Shown here in pieces: positions 1 through 8,138 of a stretch of 64,000 nucleotides of DNA. The DNA is taken from assembly GCA_902802815.1 (NCBI GenBank), contig CADCNQ010000005.1, forward strand, positions 1 through 64,000. Direction: 5' to 3'. Both the position numbers and the translations under genes were made by a program. The notes beneath the pieces are model-generated. The model saw only the letters and a list, made by a program, of their open reading frames with translations. It was not told the DNA's origin and did not search any database. The DNA is from an uncultured Bacteroidales bacterium. GTDB taxonomy: Bacteria > Bacteroidota > Bacteroidia > Bacteroidales > Bacteroidaceae. Each line of letters begins with the position of its first letter. Position 1 is the stretch's first letter.

Positions 1-33
1 TTTTTTTTTGCATTTTTCTTTTGATTTTTTTTT

Positions 34-68
34 AATTTTCAATTCTCAATTTTCTATTCTCAATTAAA
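34..68. repeat. 7-bp degenerate tandem repeat (5 units)
   Basis: Five consecutive heptamers (AATTTTC, AATTCTC, AATTTTC, TATTCTC, AATTAAA) keep a strict 7-bp register just upstream of the promoter of the first gene. The same periodicity recurs elsewhere in the window (13171, 17847). Confidence 0.75.
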
Positions 69-73
69 TTTCG

Positions 74-81
74 TATCTTTG
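74..81 (+). promoter_or_regulatory. Bacteroidetes -7 box TATCTTTG
   Basis: TATCTTTG matches the TAnnTTTG consensus of the primary Bacteroidetes sigma factor. It lies 63 bases before the ATG at 145, so an in-frame TTG at 79 would sit inside the promoter and cannot be the start. Confidence 0.65.
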
Positions 82-144
82 CCCCCGACAGAGATGATGA
101 ACATACCCTATTCTTCAAAAAAACAGCAAACAACACATACCCCT

Positions 145-2514
145 ATGAAAAAGTTTTTCCTGACACTCGTCGCCGTCCTGGGCGCGATGACCGCATGGGC
201 AGAGGATATTGAAGTCACCTATATCGACGCCGACGGCAAGGAAAAGAGCGTGACAGCCACAGTCGTCGACCTTTCGGGAGGCGGCATCTATGGCACCGAG
301 GGAGAAGAGCACTGGTACGTAGCGAACGGTGAGGTCAGAATCGCGTATTTGAACTTCATGGATGATCATGCCCACCTCATCCTGGCGGACGGGGCAAAGC
401 TCACCGTCGACGACGCCATGTTCGGATTTGTCTTCAATGCCGAGAAGAATCTCACCATCTACGGCCAGAAAGAAGGCACGGGACAGCTCATCGCCTCTGC
501 AGGCAACATCGGCTACAGCATCTGCTCCCTTTACGGGGACATCACCATCAACGGCGGTATCATAACGGCCACAACCGACCATTGGGAGAGCATAGGCATC
601 CTGGCCGAAGGGAAAATCACCATCAACGGCGGCAGCGTGACAGCCACGAGCAGCGGTGAAGACGCCGACGGCATCTACTCCTCAAAAGGGGACATCACCG
701 TCAACGGCGGCAGCGTGACAGCGACGGGCGGCACCAAAGAGGGCAGTGGCATCAGAACCAATAACGGGAACATCATCATCAACGGCGGCAGCGTGACGGC
801 TGCGAGCAGCAGTGAAGGAGGTTATGGCGTCGCAGCATCGGGCACGACCACCCTCGCCGGAGGCGCGCTGACGGCCAGCAAATACTCCGGCGCAGTCAGC
901 ATAGCAGACGGTTTCACCTACAGCGACGGCGCGAACCTCTACAACGGCACGCTGGACGACGAGCAAAAAGGCGCCATCGCCGGCAAGACGATGCAGTCGG
1001 CTCTGTTGTCGCTGAACGACAACGCCGTCAACAGCGTGGCCATCGCCGCATACGACGGCAAGCTCATGATAGCGCAGCTCTCGGGCCGCATGCTGAATAT
1101 GGAAGGCAACTGGAACACCCTCACGCTGCCCTTCAATGTGGACGCATTCGCCGGAACGCATCTTGAAGGCGCTACGGTCAAGGAGCTCGACACCGAAGGC
1201 TGGTATGACGCAGAAGGCACCCGCCACGACGAAGGCGGCGAGGGGCTCCGCCAGACCGGCTACGACAGCGAAAGCGGCACGCTCTCGCTCTACTTCAAAG
1301 ATGCCACGGCCATCGAGGCCGGCAAGCCGTATATAGTGACGTGGGAAAGCGGATTGCCGGCAGCCCTGACCGTCAACTCGGCAGAGGACTGGAACACATT
1401 TGCAAGCAATATAAACAACGGAACGGAGTCATACGAGGGCAAGCTGGTCAAACTCGGCGCCGACATCGATGTGACAACGACAGTGGGCACAAGCGATCAT
1501 CCGTTCAAGGGCATCTTCGACGGTGCGGGACACACGATGAACGTCACGCTCGACGACACGGGCAATCGCGGCACCGCCCCGTTCCGTTACATCAGCGACG
1601 CCATCATACAAAACGTCAGGACCACAGGAACGGTTTCCGGTAAAAGGCACTGCACCGGACTCGTAGGCTACGCCCATAGCGGTACGAACATCATTCAGAA
1701 CTGCCATGTGGCCGTGAATGTCACATCAACGGAGAAATGGTTCGGCGGCGTTCTCGGACACGGCTTGTCGTCGATCACCACCGTCGCCAACTGTCTCTTC
1801 ACGGGAAGTCTGACGGGACCGGATGACGCCATCATAGGCATTTTCGACGCATGGAACGATGAAGGAACGCACAGCATTGAGAACTGTCTGGAGAACAGCA
1901 CGTACGTCATCACCGTGAAGACGGCCGGCAACGACAACATCACCGTCACGAACTGCTACGGGAAGAGCGGCAAAGTGGCAGACGCCACCGATGCCAGCGG
2001 CATGAGCAACGAAGTGCTGCAGGCTTCCCTCGGCTCCGGATGGGAAACAGCGGACGGCGACGTGGTGCCCAAGTCGGCTCCGACAAGCATCTTCAACCCG
2101 GTATTCAATGCTGTTGTCATCAGCAAAAACAACACTCCGGTGACGAGCGGGGACGGCAACGTGGAGTTCCGCGGCAACTACAATCCCACAGTGCTTCCCG
2201 GCGACGATGTAAGCAATCTGTATCTCGGTTCGGGGAACCATCTCTTCTGGCCCGTAAACGACAAGACCATCAACGCCTTCCGTGCCTGGTTCCACGTGAA
2301 TCTCGGTCCGGAGCAGATGGTGCACAACATCGTGACGAACCTCGATACAGACGATCCGACCGCAGTGGAAGAGATTCAGGATTCAGGTTTCAGGATTCAG
2401 GATTCAGGTGATGATGCATGGTACGACCTGAGCGGACGCAAGTACGGCAGCAAGCCGACGAAGCCGGGCATCTATGTGCACAAAGGTCAGAAAGTGGTGG
2501 TGAGTCATGATTAA
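145..2514 (+). CDS. Secreted repeat protein with C-terminal tail motif
   Basis: 789 residues from the ATG at 145, chosen because it opens a clear signal peptide (MKKFFLTLVAVLGAMTAWA). Around residues 133, 158, 183 and 209 it carries four copies of an ITINGGSVTAT-type motif spaced about 25 residues apart, as in right-handed beta-helix or carbohydrate-binding surface proteins. Residues about 415-620 (IFDGAGHTMNV, GLVGYAHSG, NCHVAVNV) resemble GLUG-type adhesin repeats. The last 30 residues (YDLSGRK...KPGIYVHKGQKVVV) form the tail motif seen on five other secreted proteins of this window, probably a sorting or anchoring signal. Just before that tail, five 7-bp repeats encode EIQDSGFRIQDSG. No catalytic motif is recognised, so a surface or adhesive role is inferred only. 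Confidence 0.7.
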   Translation: MKKFFLTLVAVLGAMTAWAEDIEVTYIDADGKEKSVTATVVDLSGGGIYGTEGEEHWYVANGEVRIAYLNFMDDHAHLILADGAKLTVDDAMFGFVFNAEKNLTIYGQKEGTGQLIASAGNIGYSICSLYGDITINGGIITATTDHWESIGILAEGKITINGGSVTATSSGEDADGIYSSKGDITVNGGSVTATGGTKEGSGIRTNNGNIIINGGSVTAASSSEGGYGVAASGTTTLAGGALTASKYSGAVSIADGFTYSDGANLYNGTLDDEQKGAIAGKTMQSALLSLNDNAVNSVAIAAYDGKLMIAQLSGRMLNMEGNWNTLTLPFNVDAFAGTHLEGATVKELDTEGWYDAEGTRHDEGGEGLRQTGYDSESGTLSLYFKDATAIEAGKPYIVTWESGLPAALTVNSAEDWNTFASNINNGTESYEGKLVKLGADIDVTTTVGTSDHPFKGIFDGAGHTMNVTLDDTGNRGTAPFRYISDAIIQNVRTTGTVSGKRHCTGLVGYAHSGTNIIQNCHVAVNVTSTEKWFGGVLGHGLSSITTVANCLFTGSLTGPDDAIIGIFDAWNDEGTHSIENCLENSTYVITVKTAGNDNITVTNCYGKSGKVADATDASGMSNEVLQASLGSGWETADGDVVPKSAPTSIFNPVFNAVVISKNNTPVTSGDGNVEFRGNYNPTVLPGDDVSNLYLGSGNHLFWPVNDKTINAFRAWFHVNLGPEQMVHNIVTNLDTDDPTAVEEIQDSGFRIQDSGDDAWYDLSGRKYGSKPTKPGIYVHKGQKVVVSHD
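2373..2407 (+). repeat. In-gene 7-bp repeat, GATTCAG x5
   Basis: Five heptamers (GATTCAG, GATTCAG, GTTTCAG, GATTCAG, GATTCAG) lie inside the secreted protein gene and are translated in the linker just before the C-terminal tail motif. Confidence 0.85.
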
Positions 2515-2584
2515 TTTGTATCCATAATTTGTAAGAGTGAAGAATCAAAGTAACACCTGAAACCAGTCAACTGAAATATCATTT

Positions 2585-3535
2585 TCATTTAGGCGACGCC
2601 GCCCTCTTCTTCCAGTAAGCGGCTTTCTCCGGATTCTTCTCCACACCTTCGCCCTCCTCGTAAATCTGTCCTAAAGCACTCTGTGCCTTGGTATGTCCCT
2701 GTTCAGCAGCCTTCTCAAACCATTCAATCGCTTTCTTCAGGTCCTGCTCCACACCTTCGCCATTATAATAAAAAATTCCTACATTATACTGTGCCTGGGC
2801 AAGCCCCTGATCAGCCGCCTTCTCCATCCATTCACACGCCTTCTTCATATCCTTCTCCACGCCCTTGCCATAGATATAAAAAATCCCTAAGTTGAACTGT
2901 GCCTGAGCGTCTCCCAGACTGGCCGCCTTCTCATACAAATCTGCCGCCTTCTTCAGGTCCTGCTCCACACCTATGCCTTTCTCGTAATAATATCCCAGAT
3001 TACATTGTGCCTTGTGATATCCCTGAGCGGCGGCTTTCTCATACCATTCAATCGCTTTCTTCAGGTCCTTCTCCACACCTTCGCCCTCATCATAACGTTG
3101 TCCCATTTCAAATTGTGCCTGGGCAAGCCCCTGATCAGCAGCCTTCTCAAACCATTCATACGCCTTCGTCATGTCCTGCTCGACAATGTCGCCGTTCTTA
3201 TACATAAATCCTAAATTATACTGTGCCTGGGCGTATCCCTGAGCGGCAGCTTTCTCATACAGATTAAACGCTTTCTCCATGTTCCTTCTCACCTCGATGC
3301 CTACGAGGTAAAAACTTCCCAAAGTACACTGTGCAGGGGCATATCCCTGACTGGCTGCCTTCTCGTAGTATTCAACCGCCTTCTTCATGTCCTGCTTCAC
3401 ACCTTCGCCATTTGCATAACGATTTCCCATAGCGAACAGCGCCTCGGCATCCTCCTGCTGGGCGTAAACATTTGTGACAGCCATCGTAAAGAGCAGCAGG
3501 AGAGGGAGGATAAGTATGTGCCTGATGTCTTTCAT
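2585..3535 (-). CDS. Exported Sel1-repeat protein (8 repeats)
   Basis: 316 residues with a signal peptide ending near VYAQQ. The rest is eight 36-residue Sel1-like repeats (pattern AQxxLGxxYxxGxGVEQDxKKAxEWxEKAAxQG), a TPR-related alpha-solenoid used for protein-protein contact. It is the last gene of a three-gene operon with the larger Sel1 protein (28-bp gap) and a lipoprotein. Signal peptide and C-terminal repeat (EEGEGVEKNPEKAAYWKK) are nearly the same as in the neighbouring paralogue, so the pair arose by duplication. Partners and role are unknown. Confidence 0.9.
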   Translation of the reverse strand: MKDIRHILILPLLLLFTMAVTNVYAQQEDAEALFAMGNRYANGEGVKQDMKKAVEYYEKAASQGYAPAQCTLGSFYLVGIEVRRNMEKAFNLYEKAAAQGYAQAQYNLGFMYKNGDIVEQDMTKAYEWFEKAADQGLAQAQFEMGQRYDEGEGVEKDLKKAIEWYEKAAAQGYHKAQCNLGYYYEKGIGVEQDLKKAADLYEKAASLGDAQAQFNLGIFYIYGKGVEKDMKKACEWMEKAADQGLAQAQYNVGIFYYNGEGVEQDLKKAIEWFEKAAEQGHTKAQSALGQIYEEGEGVEKNPEKAAYWKKRAASPK

Positions 3536-3563
3536 TTTTTATTTTGTTGTAAATATCCCTCCC

Positions 3564-5060
3564 TCACTTATACTGATTTTCCTCATATTTCTTCTTCCAG
3601 TATGCGGCTTTCTCCGGATTCTTCTCCACACCTTCGCCGTATTCGTACATACCCGACAGATTCAGTTGTGCCATGGCATTTCCCTGAGCAGCCGACTTCT
3701 CAAACCATTCAGCGGCCTTCGTCATGTCCTTCTCCACACCTCTGCCGTAGACATAACAAAGTCCTAAGTTGAGCTGTGCCTGGGGATCTCCCTGAGCGGC
3801 CGACTTATTGTACCATTCAAATGCCTTGTTCAGGTCCTTCTCCACACCATTGCCGTGCTCATAACTGGCCCCCAGATCGTTTTGTGCCGGAGCATGTCCC
3901 TGAGCGGCTGCCTTCTCAAACCATTCAATAGCCTTCTTCATGTCTTTCTCCACAACAACGCCCTGCATGCAGAAGACTCCCATAGTGTACTGTGCCGGAG
4001 CATGTCCCTGAATGGCCGATTTCTCATACCATTCAGCGGCCTTCTTCATATCCTGCTCCACAACAAGGCCGTTATTGTAGTAATAGCCCACATTGTTCTG
4101 CGCCTGAGCATCTCCCTTATTGGCAGCCTTCTCAAAGTATTCAAAAGCTTTCTTCTGGTCCTGCTCCACAACATCGCCGATCACGTACATCACTCCTAAA
4201 TCACACTCTGCCCGGGCATATCCCACAGCGGCCGCCTTTTCCAGCCATTCAACACCTTTCTTCGCATCGCGCTCCACGCCTTCGCCTCTTATGTACATAA
4301 ATGCCAGACGATACTGTGCTGGAGGATATCCCTGGGCTGCTGCCTTCTCAAGCCATTCAGCGGCCTTCTTCTGGTCCTTCTCCACACCCAGTGCGTTGTC
4401 ATAGCAAAATCCCATATTGTATTGTGCTGAGGCATATCCCAGAGCAGCCGACTTCTCAAACAGTTCGAGGGCCTTCTTCGGGTTCTGCTCCACAGCAATG
4501 CCGTTCAAGTAGAAAGTTCCCAAGTCACATTCTGCCTGGGGATCTCCCTGGGCGGCCGACTTCTCAAACAGTTCGGCAGCTTTCTTAATATCCATCTGCA
4601 CACCTTCGCCGTTTGCGTACATCACTCCCAGACGGTACTCTGCACTGGCATGTCCCTGGGCGACAGCCTTCTCAAACCACTTGAGAGCCTTCTTTATGTC
4701 CTGCTCCACACCACGGCCGTAGTAGTACGAATATCCTAAATTCGACTGTGCTGAGGCATATCCCAGAGCAGCCGACTTCTTAAACCATTCAACAGCCTTC
4801 TTCAGGTCCTGCTCTACACCTTCGCCGTACAAATAATATACTCCTAATCTGTTTTGTGCTACCGCATGTCCCTTGGCGGCTGCCTTTTCAAACCATTCAA
4901 TAGCCGTCTTCAGGTCTTTCTCAACGCTGTCGCCGCTCTCGTAGCGGACGCCCGTCTGAAACAGTGCCTCGGCATCCTCCTGCTGGGCGTAAACATTTGT
5001 AGCTGCCATCGTAAAGAGCAGCAGGAGAGAGAGGATGAGTGTGTGTCTGATGTCTTTCAT
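3564..5060 (-). CDS. Exported Sel1-repeat protein (13 repeats)
   Basis: 498 residues from the ATG at 5060, chosen because it opens a signal peptide (MKDIRHTLILSLLLLFTMAA...AQQ) that matches the downstream paralogue. A longer frame upstream would run back into the preceding gene. After the signal come about 13 Sel1-like 36-residue repeats, giving an all-helical solenoid in the periplasm or at the surface. The repeats are very alike within the gene, which makes copy-number change by recombination likely. Middle gene of the operon running from 5688 to 2585. Confidence 0.9.
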   Translation of the reverse strand: MKDIRHTLILSLLLLFTMAATNVYAQQEDAEALFQTGVRYESGDSVEKDLKTAIEWFEKAAAKGHAVAQNRLGVYYLYGEGVEQDLKKAVEWFKKSAALGYASAQSNLGYSYYYGRGVEQDIKKALKWFEKAVAQGHASAEYRLGVMYANGEGVQMDIKKAAELFEKSAAQGDPQAECDLGTFYLNGIAVEQNPKKALELFEKSAALGYASAQYNMGFCYDNALGVEKDQKKAAEWLEKAAAQGYPPAQYRLAFMYIRGEGVERDAKKGVEWLEKAAAVGYARAECDLGVMYVIGDVVEQDQKKAFEYFEKAANKGDAQAQNNVGYYYNNGLVVEQDMKKAAEWYEKSAIQGHAPAQYTMGVFCMQGVVVEKDMKKAIEWFEKAAAQGHAPAQNDLGASYEHGNGVEKDLNKAFEWYNKSAAQGDPQAQLNLGLCYVYGRGVEKDMTKAAEWFEKSAAQGNAMAQLNLSGMYEYGEGVEKNPEKAAYWKKKYEENQYK

Positions 5061-5088
5061 AATTACATTTTTTACGTGTGTTGTCCAA

Positions 5089-5688
5089 TTACTTATTGAC
5101 AAGGTAATTGAAATCCTTCTTGTCGGTAGGCTGGAAACTAATGGCCCAGCTGCCGCCGTCCTTTGTCCAAGAGCACAGCTGAATCTCGTATTCTCCGTCG
5201 GCAGAGAGATACATGTAGGTGAGGTCGGCATTGAAATCCTCATACTTCAGCTCACCCATATTCTCGAAACCAAGGCATTCCAGTGCGGCCATGACGGGCT
5301 TCAATGACATGGGGAAGTAGTAGTCGTGGGATACGATGGTGAGATTTGTGGCATCGGCATCACTGAAATGGAATCCGATTTTCATCTTATCCTTGGTATA
5401 GTAACGGCTCCATAACTGTCCAACTACTGTTTCGAGGAAGTCCAGCGTGTCGGGATTCGCGACTTCCCAGTCAGCATGGGTTTCGTTCATATACTTTTCC
5501 ACGTCAGCCAGTGAACTGCCAAATGCCATGTAAGGCTCGATGACGATGGAGTCAAGGTTGATAACCAGAGCAGGAGCCTCCTCCCGGTTCTCTGCAGCGG
5601 TGTTGCCCTTGCTGCCGCAGGCGGTCAGCACTGCAGTTGTTACAGCGCAGCAAAAAAGGACGGCGAGCGTCATAAAGATTTTCTTCAT
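5089..5688 (-). CDS. Hypothetical lipoprotein
   Basis: 199 residues. The N-terminus MKKIFMTLAVLFCCAVTTAVLTACGS has a lipobox (LTAC), so it is predicted to be lipidated and exported. The mature part is acidic and has no domain I recognise. It sits 28 bp upstream of two Sel1-repeat proteins in the same direction and is the first gene of the operon; being their binding partner is only an inference from position. Confidence 0.8.
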   Translation of the reverse strand: MKKIFMTLAVLFCCAVTTAVLTACGSKGNTAAENREEAPALVINLDSIVIEPYMAFGSSLADVEKYMNETHADWEVANPDTLDFLETVVGQLWSRYYTKDKMKIGFHFSDADATNLTIVSHDYYFPMSLKPVMAALECLGFENMGELKYEDFNADLTYMYLSADGEYEIQLCSWTKDGGSWAISFQPTDKKDFNYLVNK

Positions 5689-5754
5689 AGCTTTTGATTT
5701 TTTATATTGATGAGTAAATTTTTATTTTCGTTCAAAGCTATTGCAATCTGACCG

Positions 5755-5762
5755 CAAAATTA
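5755..5762 (-). promoter_or_regulatory. -7 box TAATTTTG for the lipoprotein-Sel1 operon
   Basis: The minus strand reads TAATTTTG, fitting TAnnTTTG, 66 bases before the lipoprotein start at 5688. Confidence 0.5.
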
Positions 5763-5780
5763 CAAAAATTAGTTGAAAGT

Positions 5781-5801
5781 GTAGAGGTTAGAGTTTAGAG
5801 A
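5781..5801. repeat. Short 7-bp repeat (3 units)
   Basis: GTAGAGG, TTAGAGT and TTAGAGA follow each other in a 7-bp register between two divergent genes. Only three units, so weak by itself; listed because the period matches the other arrays. Confidence 0.45.
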
Positions 5802-5858
5802 ATTCTGTTTTATGCATATTTTTTTTCTGTGAGTGTGATGCGAAAACATTAAAATTTG

Positions 5859-5866
5859 TAACTTTG
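5859..5866 (+). promoter_or_regulatory. -7 box TAACTTTG
   Basis: TAACTTTG fits TAnnTTTG and lies 25 bases before the ATG at 5892 of the SpoIIE-type phosphatase gene. Confidence 0.65.
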
Positions 5867-5891
5867 CATCACAAAATCAGAATAAACCGCG

Positions 5892-8012
5892 ATGAAAAAG
5901 TCATTAATGATACTTATAGCCGCTGCGACATTGCTCTTCTCTGTAGTGGCATGCGAGGAAAAGGAAGACGGCAAACTGAAAGATTTCACTCATCCCGAAT
6001 ATAGCAGTACGGACTCATTCGTATTAGGTGCCATCTATTCTCTCGGGCAGTACTCCATCCAGGCGACAAGAAACAGGGATATAGCGCAGGCTGCAGTCAA
6101 CCGCCTGTATTCGTTTATAGACAGTCTGGAGGACAGGGGCGAGATAAACGCAATGAACGCCGCTGTGTTCCGTGCTCACAGTTATGAGCTTATACGGCAG
6201 GAAACCGAAGCCGACGACGAGATGGTGAGGCTTTACAGGATAGCGATGAGCTACGACAGCCCGGAAAACCGACGCAAGTGGTACTATAACTTCGCGGGCA
6301 ACCAGTTGTCCCTTTATCTTTACATGCAGCACAACTATGACGGCTTCCTGCGCGTGGCTGTGCCCCTGCTGGCCTCGATGGACTCACTGGACAACGGGCT
6401 CTACGACCAGAAAATCAATCTGTATTCACTGTTGGCCAGCTGCTACGTGAAACTGGGGGAACCCGAGAAAGCAAAAGAAGTGGGAGATAAGGCCGGCGTA
6501 TACTGTTGGGATGTGCTTGCCGAGGACCCCTCTGTGTATAATCACCAGGTGTTCATCAATTGTTACGCCCGCATAAAGGATGCGTATGTGAGAGAAAAGA
6601 ATTGGGAGGAGGCAAGATACTGGCTGATATTCGTCGACTCCGTGCAGCAATCCCTCAGACGGCACCATCCCGATGCCCCTGTGTTGGGTATATATGGCAG
6701 CTACCTTCATCTGGATCATGCCATTAAACTGTGGAGCCTGGGACAGAAGGATACTGCCGCTACGGAATATGACAAGTTCAGAAACTCCCCTTATTTTTAC
6801 ACTCTTAACGGTTTAATCCAGTCCAACGACTACCTGATGAATGCCGAGCGGTGGGAGGAAGCCGCGACAAACTACGAGGTGCTCGACTGGTATCTCAAAT
6901 GGAGAGGCGTGAGACCGACGCTGGAGGAAATAGGAGCATACTACATACCGAAACTGCGCGCCAACTACTACGCCGGACGCAAGGATTCCGCCCTCCATAC
7001 GGCCATGCAGATAGCTGAACTATACGACTCCACCTTCGCCGCCCAGAAACGCAGTCAGATGGCCGAGATGGCAACAATCTACGACACGCAGGGCAAAGAG
7101 ATGGAGATTGCACACCAGAAGGCCGAACTCTCACACGAGCGCTGGATTGGCACGCTGGTGGCCATGGGGCTTATCACCGTCTTCTTCATCATTTATATCT
7201 TGCACCGCCGCCAGGCCGGAAAACGACTCGAAGCCGCTCACGCGAAACTGCAGCAGGCCTACGACCAGCTGGAGGAGACCACGACAGCCAAGGAACGCAT
7301 CGAATCCGAACTGCGCATCGCCCGTAACATACAGATGTCGATGGTGCCTAATGTATTCCCTGAGCGCGAGGGGCTTGATATGTATGCCTCAATGGTGCCC
7401 GCCAAGGAGGTGGGCGGCGACCTCTACGGCTATATCCTACGCGGCGACCAGCTCTACTTCTGCGTGGGCGACGTATCGGGCAAGGGTGTGCCCGCCTCGC
7501 TATTCATGGCGCAGGGTGCCCGCCTCTTCCGCACCTTCGCCAGCGAGGGTATGGCTCCTGCCGACATCGCCGTGCGTATGAACGACGAACTCTCAGAGGG
7601 CAACGACAATATCATGTTCGTCACGATGTTCATCGGACTCATACACCTCGACACCGGCCGCCTCGATTACTGCAACTGCGGACACAATGCCCCGGTCATG
7701 GACGGTCAGTTCCTCAGGATGGCGCACATCAACCAGCCAATCGGTATCATTGGAGACGTCTCCTTCCATGGCGAGTCAATCCCCGACATACGCGGTCATC
7801 AGCTGCTCATCTACACCGACGGACTGACCGAAGCAGAAAACCAGCAGAAAGAGCTGCTCGGCGACGACCGCCTCATCGAACTGATGGCCGATGCCGCCAG
7901 TCTCAGTTCACGCGAGGTCATAGACATGCTCACAAAGACTGTGGAGCAGCATCGCTCCGGAGCGGAAGCCAGCGATGACCTGACGCTGATGTGCATCACA
8001 CTCGCTATGTGA
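5892..8012 (+). CDS. Membrane-bound SpoIIE/PP2C-type phosphatase with helical sensor region
   Basis: 706 residues. The N-terminus ends in a lipobox-like VVAC at Cys21. Residues about 30-410 are a helical, TPR-like region. One membrane segment lies near 417-436 (WIGTLVAMGLITVFFIIYI), followed by a coiled coil (about 437-475) and a RsbU/SpoIIE PP2C domain (motif RIARNIQMSMVP, then VGGDLYGY and VGDVSGKGVPASLFMA, which carry metal-binding Asp residues; ends ASDDLTLM). In known systems such phosphatases dephosphorylate anti-anti-sigma (STAS) proteins. No STAS or anti-sigma gene is next to it, so its partner is elsewhere. The predicted layout is an outside sensor and an inside phosphatase. Confidence 0.88.
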   Translation: MKKSLMILIAAATLLFSVVACEEKEDGKLKDFTHPEYSSTDSFVLGAIYSLGQYSIQATRNRDIAQAAVNRLYSFIDSLEDRGEINAMNAAVFRAHSYELIRQETEADDEMVRLYRIAMSYDSPENRRKWYYNFAGNQLSLYLYMQHNYDGFLRVAVPLLASMDSLDNGLYDQKINLYSLLASCYVKLGEPEKAKEVGDKAGVYCWDVLAEDPSVYNHQVFINCYARIKDAYVREKNWEEARYWLIFVDSVQQSLRRHHPDAPVLGIYGSYLHLDHAIKLWSLGQKDTAATEYDKFRNSPYFYTLNGLIQSNDYLMNAERWEEAATNYEVLDWYLKWRGVRPTLEEIGAYYIPKLRANYYAGRKDSALHTAMQIAELYDSTFAAQKRSQMAEMATIYDTQGKEMEIAHQKAELSHERWIGTLVAMGLITVFFIIYILHRRQAGKRLEAAHAKLQQAYDQLEETTTAKERIESELRIARNIQMSMVPNVFPEREGLDMYASMVPAKEVGGDLYGYILRGDQLYFCVGDVSGKGVPASLFMAQGARLFRTFASEGMAPADIAVRMNDELSEGNDNIMFVTMFIGLIHLDTGRLDYCNCGHNAPVMDGQFLRMAHINQPIGIIGDVSFHGESIPDIRGHQLLIYTDGLTEAENQQKELLGDDRLIELMADAASLSSREVIDMLTKTVEQHRSGAEASDDLTLMCITLAM

Positions 8013-8138
8013 TGTCCGTTACCGTTATCGTCTCACCTATCAGGGAAGCGACAGGCGGGAATGTCGCCGACATCCACATCAGAGCGAGAGCCAAGAGATT
8101 ATTTGTCAATGGGTTTCTGAGATTATTTGCAGTGTAAC